From: Buttiauxella gaviniae ATCC 51604
GTDB lineage: Bacteria; Pseudomonadota; Gammaproteobacteria; Enterobacterales; Enterobacteriaceae
Assembly (NCBI RefSeq): GCF_001654835.1
Contig: NZ_LXEP01000028.1
Location: forward strand, 163,974 to 227,973
Direction: 5' to 3'
DNA length: 64,000 nucleotides
Shown: one piece after another, positions 1 through 9,775 of the stretch
Layout of the letters: each line of letters starts with the position of its first letter
Position numbering within the stretch: position 1 is the first letter of the stretch
Position numbers and translations under genes: made by a program
The notes under the pieces: model-generated
Seen by the model: the letters and a program-made list of their open reading frames with translations, nothing else
Told to the model about the DNA's origin: nothing
Database searches by the model: none

Positions 1-1392
1 ACTTCCACCGCTGCGTGGTGCACGCTTGCGTGGACGGCGGTGACGGCGGCGATCGGCAGGTTCATCACCTAACACATCGAGCATATCTTTCTGTGCCGGC
101 GGAGCTGCAACCTGGAACTCACCCCACCATTTGGTCAGGCGCAGTAATTCCTGGTTATTTTCCACTTCAGCACGCAGTGCCAGCAAATCGTAAGCTGCAC
201 GGAATTTAGGATGCTCCATCAGCTTCCATGCGCGTTTGCCCTGGCGGCGTGACAGGCGAAGCTGCAGGCCCCAGATATCACGAACCAGCGTGGTGATACG
301 TTTTGGAATCGCCAGCGCACGGCAAGCTTCATCCAGCACTTCGTTCATCGCCAGTGCAAAAGCATCCATATAGGCAAGGCCGCTTTCCTGAGTCAGCTTT
401 TGGGCCATCTCAAGTTGCGGATACCAGAATATGGCAGAGAACAGGAAGGCCGGATTAACACGCATATCATTCTGAATGCGGTTATCGGTATTCTTCAGCA
501 CCTGAACAATCATTCGTTCCATCGGGCTGTCACCCTGCTCGGTAAAGTAGCGGGTGATGGTCGGGAATAACGGCTGGAACAGCTGATATTCGCGCAGTAA
601 TTCGTAAGTTGGATAACCGTGGCCAGCTTGCAGAAGTTTCAATGACTCTTCAAACAAACGAGCAGGCGGCACATCGTTAATCAAGGTCGCTAAGCGCGGA
701 ATAGGTTCGCCAGTTTCCGGGCTAATCGTCATGTTCAGCTTGGCGGCAAAGCGCACTGCACGAAGCATACGTACAGGGTCTTCACGGTAGCGCGTTTCAG
801 GGTCACCAATCAGACGGATAACGCCATTGCGTAAATCACGCAGGCCGCCGACATAATCGCGAACGGAGAAATCAGCCACGCTGTAATAGAGGCTGTTGAT
901 TGTGAAATCGCGGCGCTGTGCATCTTCTTCGATAGAACCGAAGATGTTGTCACGAAGCAACATACCGTTTTGACCGGTCTGAGAAGTCTGTTTGTCAGAC
1001 TTTTGCTCTTCATGGTGACCACGGAAAGTAGCAACTTCGATGATTTCCGGCCCAAACATTACATGCGCCAGACGGAAGCGACGACCCACCAGACGACAGT
1101 TGCGGAACAGTTTACGCACTTGATCTGGCGTAGCACTGGTCGTGACATCAAAGTCTTTCGGCTGTTTGCCGAGCAAAAGGTCACGGACACCGCCACCCAC
1201 GAGGTAAGCCTCGTAGCCAGCTTTGTTCAGACGATAGAGCACCTTGAGGGCATTTTCACTGATATCTTTGCGGGACAGAGCGTGCTGGTCACGCGGAATT
1301 ACCGTGATTTGCGGGAGATCTTCAATCTCCTCGACCACGACGTCATCGCGGTTAAGCACCTTGCGGCAAAAATTAGCGACTCGGGTAAAAAT
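1..1392 (-). CDS. pcnB: Poly(A) polymerase I, C-terminal end cut by the window edge
   Basis: Adds 3' poly(A) tails to RNA, marking it for decay, and controls ColE1-type plasmid copy number through RNAI turnover. The reverse-strand frame reads [12 protein letters not shown] at its N-terminus, then a nucleotidyltransferase head, and ends in an Arg-rich basic tail (RPRKRAPR), as in E. coli PcnB. The 464 codons seen nearly equal the whole family length, so only the last residue or residues lie off the left edge. The start is read as ATT (1390-1392): it falls exactly where E. coli pcnB uses its AUU start, there is no ATG, GTG or TTG in place, and a GAGG lies a few bases upstream. It follows gluQ on the same strand. 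AUU starts are rare and IF3-sensitive, which keeps expression low in E. coli. Confidence 0.95.
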   Translation of the reverse strand, partial: MFTRVANFCRKVLNRDDVVVEEIEDLPQITVIPRDQHALSRKDISENALKVLYRLNKAGYEAYLVGGGVRDLLLGKQPKDFDVTTSATPDQVRKLFRNCRLVGRRFRLAHVMFGPEIIEVATFRGHHEEQKSDKQTSQTGQNGMLLRDNIFGSIEEDAQRRDFTINSLYYSVADFSVRDYVGGLRDLRNGVIRLIGDPETRYREDPVRMLRAVRFAAKLNMTISPETGEPIPRLATLINDVPPARLFEESLKLLQAGHGYPTYELLREYQLFQPLFPTITRYFTEQGDSPMERMIVQVLKNTDNRIQNDMRVNPAFLFSAIFWYPQLEMAQKLTQESGLAYMDAFALAMNEVLDEACRALAIPKRITTLVRDIWGLQLRLSRRQGKRAWKLMEHPKFRAAYDLLALRAEVENNQELLRLTKWWGEFQVAAPPAQKDMLDVLGDEPADRRRHRRPRKRAPRSGGS

Positions 1393-1477
1393 AGTACACC
1401 TCGGCAGTGTCAATCATAGGGACAAAAAAAACAGCGGCTAATCATAGCTCAGTGCGTGGCATTTGAGAATGGCGTAT

Positions 1478-2344
1478 TCACGCCGAGCCTGGTTCAATAG
1501 CCTCAAGCGACCAGGTTTGCACCGCCTGACTGAGTAATTCGTTGAGCGTCAAATCTTGCCAATGGGCAATTTCTGGTTGATTCAAAAATGCCAGCGCGGC
1601 ATGAATAACCGGACGTGGATCGCCTTGCGGTAGGGCTGGCGCGTGGTTCTGCTTAGAAAGCTTTGCCCCATTCTCATTAAGCACTAAGGGCAAATGTACG
1701 TAATCAGGCACCGTCCAACCAAATTGTTGATACAGCGAAATTTGTCTTACCGTTGGCTCAATTAAATCTGCGCCACGTACAATTTCGCTCACACCTCGAT
1801 AATTATCATCCACTACCACAGCAAGATTATAGGCAAATAACCCATCCCGGCGGTGAATGATGAAATCTTCGCGGGCCAGTTGTTCGTCGGCTATTAACGT
1901 CCCATGAAGTTTATCTTCAAAACTTAATACCGGGTGATGTTGTATAAAACGCAACGCGGCATTATTAGGACCTTGGTTTAACGCGCGGCAATGGCCATCG
2001 TAAAAACCGCCAATTTGCTGAATCCGGCTGCGCGTGCAGGTGCAGTAATAACTCAGCCCTTGCTGATGTAACCATGAGAGTGCTTCGCGGTAGGCTTCGT
2101 GTCGTTGGGATTGCCATAAAACTTCACCATCCCACTCCAGACCGTAATGCTCAAGTTGGCGCAATATAGTAGCAGCAGCGCCCGGTACTTCACGTGGTGG
2201 GTCGATATCTTCGATACGCACCAGCCATTGGCCTTGTTTTGAGCGTGCTTGCAGGTAGCTGCCGAGTGCGGCAATTAGCGAGCCGAAATGGAGTTCACCC
2301 GAAGGCGAGGGGGCAAAGCGTCCAATGTAGTGGGGTGTGTTCAT
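1478..2344 (-). CDS. gluQ: Glutamyl-Q tRNA(Asp) synthetase
   Basis: A truncated glutamyl-tRNA synthetase paralogue that activates glutamate and attaches it to queuosine at position 34 of tRNA(Asp). It has the catalytic domain only. The HIGH-type motif appears as ELHFGSL near the N-terminus and the KMSKS-type motif as AKLSKQN. A CTCT...GFYDGHC stretch carries the zinc-binding cysteines. I start at the ATG giving [14 protein letters not shown] (288 aa), because the 17 upstream in-frame codons do not look like the family. It lies downstream of dksA on the same strand, as in E. coli. Confidence 0.95.
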   Translation of the reverse strand: MNTPHYIGRFAPSPSGELHFGSLIAALGSYLQARSKQGQWLVRIEDIDPPREVPGAAATILRQLEHYGLEWDGEVLWQSQRHEAYREALSWLHQQGLSYYCTCTRSRIQQIGGFYDGHCRALNQGPNNAALRFIQHHPVLSFEDKLHGTLIADEQLAREDFIIHRRDGLFAYNLAVVVDDNYRGVSEIVRGADLIEPTVRQISLYQQFGWTVPDYVHLPLVLNENGAKLSKQNHAPALPQGDPRPVIHAALAFLNQPEIAHWQDLTLNELLSQAVQTWSLEAIEPGSA

Positions 2345-2421
2345 GATTTGCTGCGGTAGGCTAGAAATAAATAAGGCGGGAGAGTATCCCGCCATTATGA
2401 GTAATCTGAAATTGCGAGCCG

Positions 2422-2877
2422 TTAACCGGCCATTTGTTTTTCGCGAATTTCTGCCAACGTTTTACAGTCAATGCACAAATCAGCTGTCGGACGAGCTTCG
2501 AGACGGCGAATGCCGATTTCAACGCCACAAGATTCGCAGTAACCGAAATCTTCGTCTTCCACTTTCTTGAGCGTTTTCTCGATCTTCTTGATCAGTTTAC
2601 GTTCGCGATCGCGGTTACGCAGTTCCAGGCTGAACTCTTCTTCCTGAGTGGCACGGTCTGCCGGATCAGGGAAGTTAGCCGCTTCTTCTTGCATGTGCGT
2701 GACGGTACGATCAACTTCATCCATAAGTTGATTACGCCATGCTTCAAGAATACGCCTGAAGTGCGTCAGCTGGGCTTCGTTCATGTATTCTTCGCCCGTT
2801 TTCTCCTGGTATGGTTCCACCCCAGCGATGGCGAGGATACTCAGGGACGATGTTTTACGCTTTTGCCCTTCTTGCAT
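2422..2877 (-). CDS. dksA: RNA polymerase-binding transcription factor DksA
   Basis: Inserts its coiled coil into the RNA polymerase secondary channel and, with ppGpp, represses rRNA promoters and activates amino-acid promoters. It is 151 aa, the E. coli length, starting [11 protein letters not shown]. The coiled-coil tip carries the two essential aspartates in FPDPADRA (D71 and D74), and the C-terminus has the four-cysteine zinc finger (CESC...CIDC). I reject an upstream in-frame start that would add six residues, because the ATG at 2877 follows a good AAGGAG site. Transcription comes from the spacer shared with the ERIC element upstream of sfsA. Confidence 0.98.
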   Translation of the reverse strand: MQEGQKRKTSSLSILAIAGVEPYQEKTGEEYMNEAQLTHFRRILEAWRNQLMDEVDRTVTHMQEEAANFPDPADRATQEEEFSLELRNRDRERKLIKKIEKTLKKVEDEDFGYCESCGVEIGIRRLEARPTADLCIDCKTLAEIREKQMAG

Positions 2878-2899
2878 GTTGTTTCTCCTTAACACGCAT

Positions 2900-2990
2900 T
2901 ATCGGTCCCCTGTTCGGGGGAAAATCAGGCCGCTATAAATAGCAGATGCTTTTCAGGATGGCAATTATATAAATTCCTCTCTTGACAAGC
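2900..2990 (-). promoter_or_regulatory. dksA promoter and leader region
   Basis: The region upstream of dksA, read on the minus strand, contains a perfect TATAAT (2964-2969) preceded by AT-rich DNA. A short leader hairpin (CCCC/GGGG arms within 2904-2921) lies before the ribosome site. The TTGTCA at 2983-2988 is only 13 bases from TATAAT, so the -35 element is not clear. This is a candidate promoter only. Confidence 0.4.
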
Positions 2991-3048
2991 CTGTGAAGAA
3001 AAGCGTATTTACGCGAACCGCCAGCACACAAAACAGACAAACGTTAAT

Positions 3049-3166
3049 ACCCTTTATACTTCAAGCTGCATCTTTTTGTTGGCGGCGATTACTCACCCGA
3101 ATCACTTACTGCAGTAAGCTCATCGGGGCTTATTCACTTGCCGCCGCGATGCAACTCGAATTATTG
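3049..3166. repeat. ERIC-type intergenic palindromic repeat, copy 1
   Basis: An imperfect palindrome of about 118 bp. Its ends are TACTTCAAGCTGCAT and GATGCAACTCGAATTATT, inverted to each other. The centre reads, on the minus strand, GTGAATAAGCCCC, GAGCTTACTGCAGTAAGTGA, then TTCGGGTGAG, which matches the ERIC core (GTGAATCCCC, AGCTTAC, GTAAGTGACTGGGGTGAG). It sits between dksA and sfsA and runs into the sfsA stop codon. E. coli does not carry one here, so it is probably a lineage-specific insertion. A second copy with the same termini lies after erpA. Confidence 0.8.
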
Positions 3167-3883
3167 CGGGCACTCTTCAATCAAACAAACAGGTAACGGC
3201 GAGATTAGACTCAAGCCTTTATCCGAAAGTTCAGCCTTATACGCAATAACTTCAACTCCACACAGTTGCGCCTCGCATAATAATTGTGCGTATTTGGCGT
3301 CGATGTGGCGTGCCGGGGAAACCTGGGTGATAGCAGAATGCAATACTGCAAATAGCAGCACCGCACGTTCGCCCTGCATAACCACGTTCATCAATTCTCG
3401 CAAATGCTTCTGCCCACGCAAACTTACAGCATCCGGGAAATAGCCATTTCCTTGTTCTGATAACGTGACTGATTTTACTTCAATATAGCAGTTAACCTTG
3501 CAATCTGCCTGCAACATAAAGTCAATGCGGCTACGTTCAGCACCATACTTCACTTCACTTTTAATGGTTGTATAACCAATTAATTCTGAAATGCTTTCCG
3601 AACTTAATGCTTCATTCACAACCGCATTAGCGCGCAGCGTATTAACGCAAATAAATTCGCCGTTTTGCGTTTGGGTTATTTCCCAGGTGTGGGGATATTT
3701 TCGAGTTGGGCTATCTGATGTGGAATACCACACAGTATCGCCTGGTGTTGCACATCCGGTCATCGCGCCGGTGTTTGGGCAATGGAGCGTTAACTCTTCA
3801 CCAGACGGAGTTACCACATCAGCCAGAAAGCGTTTATAGCGTTTGATGAGTGTGGCTTGTTGTAGCGGGGGACTAAACTCCAT
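3161..3883 (-). CDS. sfsA: SfsA, sugar fermentation stimulation protein / nuclease-like
   Basis: A conserved enterobacterial protein described genetically as a stimulator of maltose metabolism, with an OB-like N-terminus and a PD-(D/E)XK nuclease-like C-terminal domain. [20 protein letters not shown] and the [11 protein letters not shown] and [10 protein letters not shown] motifs are present. The biochemical role is not settled. The protein is 240 aa against 234 in E. coli. The homology ends at LPVCL, and the last six residues (IEECPQ) and the TAA come from sequence at the boundary of the ERIC element, so the C-terminus has been changed by that insertion. The start abuts the thpR stop, so the two are cotranscribed. 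Confidence 0.95.
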   Translation of the reverse strand: MEFSPPLQQATLIKRYKRFLADVVTPSGEELTLHCPNTGAMTGCATPGDTVWYSTSDSPTRKYPHTWEITQTQNGEFICVNTLRANAVVNEALSSESISELIGYTTIKSEVKYGAERSRIDFMLQADCKVNCYIEVKSVTLSEQGNGYFPDAVSLRGQKHLRELMNVVMQGERAVLLFAVLHSAITQVSPARHIDAKYAQLLCEAQLCGVEVIAYKAELSDKGLSLISPLPVCLIEECPQ

Positions 3884-4423
3884 TTACTCTTCCTTATTGC
3901 TTAATGACCAGCGCTGTAGCTCCAGGTAACGCGTTCGCCCTTGCTTGAAAACTGACTCATACAATACGAAGTCTTCAACTTTGTATTGCCAGCGAAAATT
4001 GGGTGGCGGGATGGTAACCGCACGCGGTGTGTTCCGATAAAGCGTGATATGCGGGTGAAACGGCTGCGGGCTTTGGTAGCACCCGCTACGAGCCGCTTGT
4101 GCACGTAACATATTTGCCAGTTGAATCAACCCCAAGGGGGCATGCCGGGGGCCAATCCACACCACGTTTGACCGCAACCATTGCCCTGCATCATCAATTG
4201 TCAGGGTAAAACCGCTCTGGCGGATTCTCCCAGCGAGCAGGCTGAGTGCTTTTTGCTTTTCAACACTGATGTCGCCTAAAAAGGCGAGAGTCAGATGCAA
4301 ATTTGCAGCAGCAACCGGACGCCCGGAATCTTCAGGGAACTGTGTGGCGCGCCACTGGATAATCTGTTGTTGTACCTCGGCTGGCAATTCGAGGGCAAAA
4401 AACAGACGGCGAGTTTCGGCCAT
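3884..4423 (-). CDS. thpR: RNA 2',3'-cyclic phosphodiesterase (LigT/ThpR)
   Basis: A 2H phosphoesterase that hydrolyses 2',3'-cyclic phosphate ends of RNA to 2'-phosphates; it was first found as a 2'-5' RNA ligase. Both catalytic HxTx motifs are visible: HLTL at residues 43-46 and HITL at 125-128. At 179 aa it fits the family length. It is the first gene of a thpR-sfsA pair (zero spacing) and diverges from hrpB. Confidence 0.96.
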   Translation of the reverse strand: MAETRRLFFALELPAEVQQQIIQWRATQFPEDSGRPVAAANLHLTLAFLGDISVEKQKALSLLAGRIRQSGFTLTIDDAGQWLRSNVVWIGPRHAPLGLIQLANMLRAQAARSGCYQSPQPFHPHITLYRNTPRAVTIPPPNFRWQYKVEDFVLYESVFKQGRTRYLELQRWSLSNKEE

Positions 4424-4495
4424 AGTGGTCTCTCGTTATGAATTGGCTTGATGCTACAATAGCGAACTTCGCATCATACTCGTTTGGAGCCGTTT

Positions 4496-6928
4496 GTGCC
4501 GTCATTACCGGTTGCCGCAGTGCTACCCGATATTCTTAACGCCTTGCAAAATGCGCCGCAGGTTTTACTGAGCGCCCCAACGGGGGCAGGTAAATCGACC
4601 TGGTTGCCGTTGCAGATTTTACGGCAGGCAAACTTGGGCGGTCGCATTCTACTGCTGGAACCACGTCGCCTGGCTGCGCGTAATGTTGCACAGCGTCTGG
4701 CTGAATTATTGGGTGAAAAGCCCGGTGAAACAGTTGGCTACCGGATGCGTGCCGAAACCTGTGTTGGGCCGAATACCCAGCTTGAAGTGGTAACCGAAGG
4801 TATTTTGACGCGCATGATTCAGCACGATCCTGAGCTTTCAGGTGTTGCGCTGGTGATCCTCGATGAATTCCATGAACGTAGCCTGCAAGCCGATCTGGCG
4901 CTGGCGCTGTTACTCGACGTGCAGCAAGGGTTACGTGACGATCTTAAATTGCTGATTATGTCGGCAACGCTTGATAATGCGCGCCTTCAGCAATGTTTAC
5001 CGGAAGCTCCGGTAATCAGCTCTGAAGGGCGAGCATTTCCGGTTGAACGTCGCTACAGTCCGCTTTCTACCCATCAACGCTTTGATGAAGCGGTTGCTAG
5101 CGCTGTGGCGAATTTGCTGCGCGAAGAGTCGGGTTCTCTGTTGCTGTTTTTGCCTGGTGTCGGTGAAATTCAGCGTGTTATGCAACAGCTGCAAGAGCGC
5201 GTCACAAGTGATGTTCAGCTTTGTCCGTTATACGGTGCACTGCCTTTAAGCGAACAGCGCAAAGCAATTCTCCCTGCGGAAAACGGCACTCGCAAAGTGG
5301 TGCTGGCGACCAATATTGCCGAAACCAGCCTGACTATTGAAGGTATCCGCCTGGTGGTGGATTGCGCGCAGGAGCGCGTCGCGCGTTTTGACGTTCGCAC
5401 TGGGCTCACAAGGCTTATCACCCAACGCATTAGCCAAGCGTCGATGATTCAACGTGCTGGGCGAGCGGGGCGTCTGGAGTCGGGTATCTGTCTGCACTTA
5501 ACCAGTGCCGAGCAGGCAGAACGCGCGAGCTTGCAAAGTGAACCAGAAATCCTGCAAAGCGACCTTTCTGGCCTGCTACTCGATTTACTGCAATGGGGTT
5601 GCCAGGATCCGGGCCAACTGACCTGGCTTGATGCCCCGCCTGCCACCAATTTAGCGGCTGCGCAAACCTTGTTGCGCCAGCTCAATGCTCTGGATGGACA
5701 AAACAAACTCACACCCGTAGGCCAGAAAATGGCGAACCTGGGTAATGAACCGCGCCTGGCAGCGATGTTGGTTAACGCTAAAGATGCCGATCAACAGGCA
5801 ACCGCAGCGCGGCTTGTCGCGATTCTTGAAGAGCCACCGCGCGGTCAGGACAGCGATTTGCGTAATGCTTTTAGTCGACGTCAGGATAACTGGCAGCAGC
5901 GTAGCACCCAGTTGCTTAAAAGGCTTAACAGCCGCGGTGGCGAAGCGGATTTCTCCCTTGCGGCTCCGTTACTGGCGCAGGCGTTTCCCGACAGGATTGC
6001 TCGCCGCCGTGGTCTGGACGGTCGCTACCAATTAGCCAATGGTATGGGGGCGATGCTCAATCAGGATGACCCATTAACACGCTACGAATGGCTGCTGGCA
6101 CCACTTTTATTACAGGGAAGCCATACGCCTGATGCACGCATCTTGCAGGCCATTCCATTGGATATTGATGCGCTAACGGCGCAGTGCCCTGAGTTACTGA
6201 CACAAAGCGATTCTGTGGAGTGGGATGAAACACAAGGCACCTTAAAAGCGTTTCGCCGTTCACAAATTGGCAAGTTAATTCTGAAAGTTCAGCCACTGGC
6301 GAAACCTTCCGAAGACGAACTGCATCAAGCGATGCTTAATGGTATTCGTGAGAAAGGCCTGTCAGTGCTTAACTGGTCGGCGCATGCGCAACAGTTAAGA
6401 ACACGCCTGGCCTGTGCAGCAAAATGGTTGCCAGAACTTAAATGGCCAGACGTCTCTGACGAGGCGTTGCTGCGTGATTTAGACAGCTGGTTATTACCCG
6501 AACTGCATGGTGTACACTCGCTTCGCGCGTTAAAAAACATTGATGTCACACGGGCGTTACAGAACCTGATCGACTGGAACGCACGCGTACGTCTGGATAG
6601 TGCGCTGCCAACTCATTACACTGTGCCGACTGGAAGCCAGATAGCCATTCGCTATGATGATGAAAACCCGCCAGTTCTTGCTGTGCGTATGCAAGAAATG
6701 TTTGGTGAAGCCCAGACTCCGGTGATTGCCGAAGGCCGTGTGCCACTGGTTCTGGAGTTGCTCTCCCCGGCGCAGCGCCCATTGCAGATTACGCGTGATT
6801 TAACCGCATTCTGGAACGGCGCGTATCGGGAAGTGCAAAAAGAGATGAAAGGACGTTATCCAAAACACGTCTGGCCGGACTCGCCAGCAGACGCGCTGCC
6901 TACGCGGCGTACCAAAAAGTACCAATAA
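4496..6928 (+). CDS. hrpB: ATP-dependent RNA helicase HrpB
   Basis: A DEAH-family helicase whose precise cellular task is not well defined. Walker A (APTGAGKST, residues 27-35), Walker B DEFH (VILDEFHERS), SAT and the motif VI QRAGRAGR are intact. The HrpB C-terminal domain ends RYPKHVWPD...RRTKKYQ. I choose GTG at 4496 (810 aa) because GGAG lies 6 bases upstream and the N-terminus then matches E. coli (SLPVAAVLP). A TTG at 4484 would add four residues. It is divergent from thpR and followed 79 bp later by mrcB. Confidence 0.96.
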   Translation: MPSLPVAAVLPDILNALQNAPQVLLSAPTGAGKSTWLPLQILRQANLGGRILLLEPRRLAARNVAQRLAELLGEKPGETVGYRMRAETCVGPNTQLEVVTEGILTRMIQHDPELSGVALVILDEFHERSLQADLALALLLDVQQGLRDDLKLLIMSATLDNARLQQCLPEAPVISSEGRAFPVERRYSPLSTHQRFDEAVASAVANLLREESGSLLLFLPGVGEIQRVMQQLQERVTSDVQLCPLYGALPLSEQRKAILPAENGTRKVVLATNIAETSLTIEGIRLVVDCAQERVARFDVRTGLTRLITQRISQASMIQRAGRAGRLESGICLHLTSAEQAERASLQSEPEILQSDLSGLLLDLLQWGCQDPGQLTWLDAPPATNLAAAQTLLRQLNALDGQNKLTPVGQKMANLGNEPRLAAMLVNAKDADQQATAARLVAILEEPPRGQDSDLRNAFSRRQDNWQQRSTQLLKRLNSRGGEADFSLAAPLLAQAFPDRIARRRGLDGRYQLANGMGAMLNQDDPLTRYEWLLAPLLLQGSHTPDARILQAIPLDIDALTAQCPELLTQSDSVEWDETQGTLKAFRRSQIGKLILKVQPLAKPSEDELHQAMLNGIREKGLSVLNWSAHAQQLRTRLACAAKWLPELKWPDVSDEALLRDLDSWLLPELHGVHSLRALKNIDVTRALQNLIDWNARVRLDSALPTHYTVPTGSQIAIRYDDENPPVLAVRMQEMFGEAQTPVIAEGRVPLVLELLSPAQRPLQITRDLTAFWNGAYREVQKEMKGRYPKHVWPDSPADALPTRRTKKYQ

Positions 6929-7007
6929 CTTTGAGAGATTTCCTCTTTCGACTTGAGTTGAGATGGGGAGAATCAGGCCGTGCGCCTTATTTTTGGTGGA
7001 GAAAGCA

Positions 7008-9563
7008 ATGGCGGGGAATGACCGCGAACCGATTGGACGTAAAGGAAAACCTTCACGTCCTGTGAAAGAGAAAGTAAGCCGTCGTCGTGTCCGTGAAGAG
7101 GAATATGACGCGGATTACGATGATGATTATGAAGACGAGAAACCGATGCCGCCACGTAAAGGAAAAGGCAGTGGCAATGGCAATGGTCGCCCGCCACGTA
7201 AAAAGCGCCGTTGGTTCTGGTTCCTGGTAAAACTGTTTGTTGTCTTTGCTGTGCTGTTCGTAATTTACGGTGTTTACCTCGATCAGAAGATCCGTACCCG
7301 TATTGATGGGAAAGTCTGGCAGCTCCCGGCGGCAGTCTATGGCCGTATGGTGAACCTTGAACCAGACATGCCGTACAGCAAAAAAGAGATGGTTAACCTG
7401 CTGGAGGCGACCCAGTACCGTCAGGTGACGAAGATGACGCGCCCTGGTGAGTTTACGGTTCAGGGCAACAGCATTGAGATGATCCGTCGTCCGTTTGATT
7501 TCCCTGATAGTAAAGAAGGGCAGATCCGCGCGCGTCTGAATTTTGATGGTGACCATCTGGAATCCATCCAGAACATGGATAACAACCGCAGCTTCGGTTT
7601 CTTCCGTCTGGATCCACGCTTGATTACCATGTTGTCTTCACCGAATGGTGAACAGCGCCTGTTTGTGCCGCGCACCGGGTTCCCGGAGCTGCTGGTCGAC
7701 ACGTTGATCGCAACAGAAGACCGCCATTTCTACGAGCACGACGGGATTAGCTTCTTCTCCATTGGCCGTGCGGTGCTGGCGAACCTGACAGCTGGCCGTA
7801 CCGTGCAGGGCGCGAGTACGCTGACGCAACAGTTGGTCAAAAACCTGTTCTTGTCGAGCGAGCGTTCTTACTGGCGTAAAGCGAACGAAGCGTACATGGC
7901 GCTGATCATGGATGCGCGTTACGGCAAAGATCGCATCCTTGAACTGTATCTGAACGAGGTCTATCTCGGCCAGAGCGGTGATAACGAAATTCGCGGCTTC
8001 CCGCTGGCGAGCCTGTATTACTTTGGCCGTCCGGTAGAAGAACTGAGCCTCGATCAGCAAGCATTGCTGGTGGGCATGGTGAAAGGCGCGTCGATTTATA
8101 ACCCGTGGCGTAACCCGAAACTGGCGCTGGAACGTCGTAACCTTGTATTGCGCTTGCTGCAAGAGCAGAAGGTCATCGACCAGGAGCTTTACGACATGCT
8201 GAGCGCGCGCCCTCTGGGTGTGCAACCGCGTGGTGGTGTGATTTCGCCGCAGCCTGCTTTTATGCAGATGGTGCGTAACGAACTTCAGACCAAACTTGGC
8301 GACAAAGTTAAAGACTTGTCCGGCGTGAAGATCTTCACCACTTTCGACTCCGTTTCTCAGGATGCGGCAGAAAAAGCGGTGAGTGAAGGGGTTCCGGTTC
8401 TGCGTAACTCGCGCAAACTGAAAGATCTGGAAGCGGCAATGGTCATTGTTGACCGTTCGACCGGTGAAGTTCGTGCGATGGTCGGCGGAGCTGAAACGCA
8501 GTTTGCGGGCTTCAACCGCGCGATGCAGGCTCGTCGTTCTATCGGTTCTCTGGCAAAACCAGCGACTTATCTGACGGCATTAAGCCAGCCTGACGCTTAC
8601 CGTCTGAATACCTGGATTGCCGATGCGCCAATCGCGCTGAAACAGCCGAACGGGCAAGTGTGGTCGCCGCAAAACGATGATCGTCGCTACAGTGAGAGCG
8701 GCAAGGTTATGCTCGTGGACGCGCTGACGCGTTCTATGAACGTACCAACTGTCAACCTGGGGATGGCGCTGGGCCTGCCTGCTGTCACAGATACCTGGGT
8801 CAAACTTGGCGTGCCGCAGAACCAGTTACATCCGGTTCCTGCGATGTTGCTGGGTGCGCTGAACCTGACGCCAATTGAAGTGGCTCAGGCATTCCAGACC
8901 ATCGCCAGCGGTGGCAACCGGGCAACGCTTTCAGCCTTGCGTTCGGTTATTGCTGAAGATGGCACCGTGCTATACCAAAGCTTCCCACAGGCGGAGCAGG
9001 CTGTTCCTCCTCAGGCTGCATACATGACGCTGTTTACCATGCAGCAGGTTATGGCTCGCGGTACGGGTCGTGCGTTAGGGGGCAAATATCCGAACCTGCA
9101 CTTAGCAGGAAAAACGGGTACCACCAACGATAACGTGGATACCTGGTTTGCGGGCATCGACGGCAAAGAAGTGGCGATTACCTGGGTAGGGCGTGACAAC
9201 AACCAGCCGACCAAACTATATGGTGCGAGCGGGGCGATGTCGCTTTACCAACGTTATCTGGCTAACCAGACGCCGATTCCACTGGTGCTGAACCCGCCGG
9301 AAGATATCGTTGATATGGGTGTTGATAGCGCAGGCTACTTCCAGTGTGGCGGCGGCGGGGATCGTGTGTTGCCAGTGTGGACCACTAATCCGGACGGGTT
9401 GTGCCAGCAAAGCCAGCAGGCTGAGCAGAACAACAATCCGTTTAGTCAGTCACAGGCGCCACAGACTCAGCAGCCACAACAGCCGCAGCAGCAACAACCT
9501 CAGCAGCAAGAAAGTAGTGACGGTGTTGCAGGTTGGATAAAAGACATGTTCGGCAGTAAATAA
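7008..9563 (+). CDS. mrcB: Bifunctional penicillin-binding protein 1b
   Basis: Class A PBP that polymerises and cross-links peptidoglycan. It has a cytoplasmic tail rich in basic and acidic residues (1-69), one membrane segment (about 70-90), the UB2H domain, a GT51 transglycosylase domain with the catalytic Glu in [12 protein letters not shown], and a transpeptidase domain with Ser in [11 protein letters not shown] and KTGTT. It is 851 aa starting [10 protein letters not shown]; fifteen upstream in-frame codons are rejected because they are not in the family. Met47 matches the internal start used for the short PBP1b form in E. coli. The C-terminus has a Gln/Pro-rich stretch before the conserved [12 protein letters not shown] end. 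The N-terminal acidic and GNGNG segment differs from E. coli. Confidence 0.98.
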   Translation: MAGNDREPIGRKGKPSRPVKEKVSRRRVREEEYDADYDDDYEDEKPMPPRKGKGSGNGNGRPPRKKRRWFWFLVKLFVVFAVLFVIYGVYLDQKIRTRIDGKVWQLPAAVYGRMVNLEPDMPYSKKEMVNLLEATQYRQVTKMTRPGEFTVQGNSIEMIRRPFDFPDSKEGQIRARLNFDGDHLESIQNMDNNRSFGFFRLDPRLITMLSSPNGEQRLFVPRTGFPELLVDTLIATEDRHFYEHDGISFFSIGRAVLANLTAGRTVQGASTLTQQLVKNLFLSSERSYWRKANEAYMALIMDARYGKDRILELYLNEVYLGQSGDNEIRGFPLASLYYFGRPVEELSLDQQALLVGMVKGASIYNPWRNPKLALERRNLVLRLLQEQKVIDQELYDMLSARPLGVQPRGGVISPQPAFMQMVRNELQTKLGDKVKDLSGVKIFTTFDSVSQDAAEKAVSEGVPVLRNSRKLKDLEAAMVIVDRSTGEVRAMVGGAETQFAGFNRAMQARRSIGSLAKPATYLTALSQPDAYRLNTWIADAPIALKQPNGQVWSPQNDDRRYSESGKVMLVDALTRSMNVPTVNLGMALGLPAVTDTWVKLGVPQNQLHPVPAMLLGALNLTPIEVAQAFQTIASGGNRATLSALRSVIAEDGTVLYQSFPQAEQAVPPQAAYMTLFTMQQVMARGTGRALGGKYPNLHLAGKTGTTNDNVDTWFAGIDGKEVAITWVGRDNNQPTKLYGASGAMSLYQRYLANQTPIPLVLNPPEDIVDMGVDSAGYFQCGGGGDRVLPVWTTNPDGLCQQSQQAEQNNNPFSQSQAPQTQQPQQPQQQQPQQQESSDGVAGWIKDMFGSK
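9468..9512 (+). repeat. CAG/CAA-rich low-complexity tract in mrcB
   Basis: A run of CAG, CAA and CCG/CCA codons encodes a Gln-Pro tract ([14 protein letters not shown]) near the PBP1b C-terminus. E. coli has a similar but not identical tract. Slippage probably makes its length variable between strains. Confidence 0.7.
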
Positions 9564-9581
9564 ACCTCACGGTTTTCCCAT

Positions 9582-9617
9582 AAAGCCTCCGTTTACCACG
9601 GGGGCTTTTCTTTTTTA
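9582..9617 (+). terminator. Rho-independent terminator of mrcB
   Basis: Stem AAAGCCTCCGT / ACGGGGGCTTT with a short loop, followed by TTCTTTTTT, 18 bp after the mrcB stop. Confidence 0.9.
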
Positions 9618-9717
9618 TTAAGCCCATGCAATCACTCTGGTTAATTATTATTCCCTCGCGCTTAGCAGGGGCGTTTCCTGCTTGCTATGCACTTTCCGTT
9701 TCGTCTATTATTCTGCG

Positions 9718-9736
9718 GCTAATAATAATTATCGTT
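9718..9736 (+). promoter_or_regulatory. Candidate Fur box upstream of fhuA
   Basis: An AT-rich block matches the 19-bp Fur consensus GATAATGATAATCATTATC at 13 of 19 positions when I align it by hand. It lies 40 bp before the fhuA start. E. coli fhuA is Fur-repressed, so iron control of the whole fhuACDB operon is expected. Confidence 0.65.
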
Positions 9737-9775
9737 TACGTTATCATTCGTCACTACTTCATCAGAGAAAAACCA

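Noticed and set aside
1..60. Repeated GGCGGT/GGCGGC-like pattern at the left edge
   Set aside because: It is the reverse complement of the Arg-rich tail of PcnB, not a repeat array.
970..1419. 149-aa plus-strand frame at the left end
   Set aside because: Antisense to pcnB, whose protein is clearly recognisable on the other strand.
2983..2988. TTGTCA as -35 element for the dksA TATAAT
   Set aside because: Spacing of 13 bases is too short; the true -35 is uncertain.
7053..8225. Two long minus-strand frames opposite mrcB
   Set aside because: Both are antisense to PBP1b and show no family features.
9626..9775. 50-codon N-terminal extension of FhuA
   Set aside because: It covers the Fur box and promoter and precedes a normal signal peptide.
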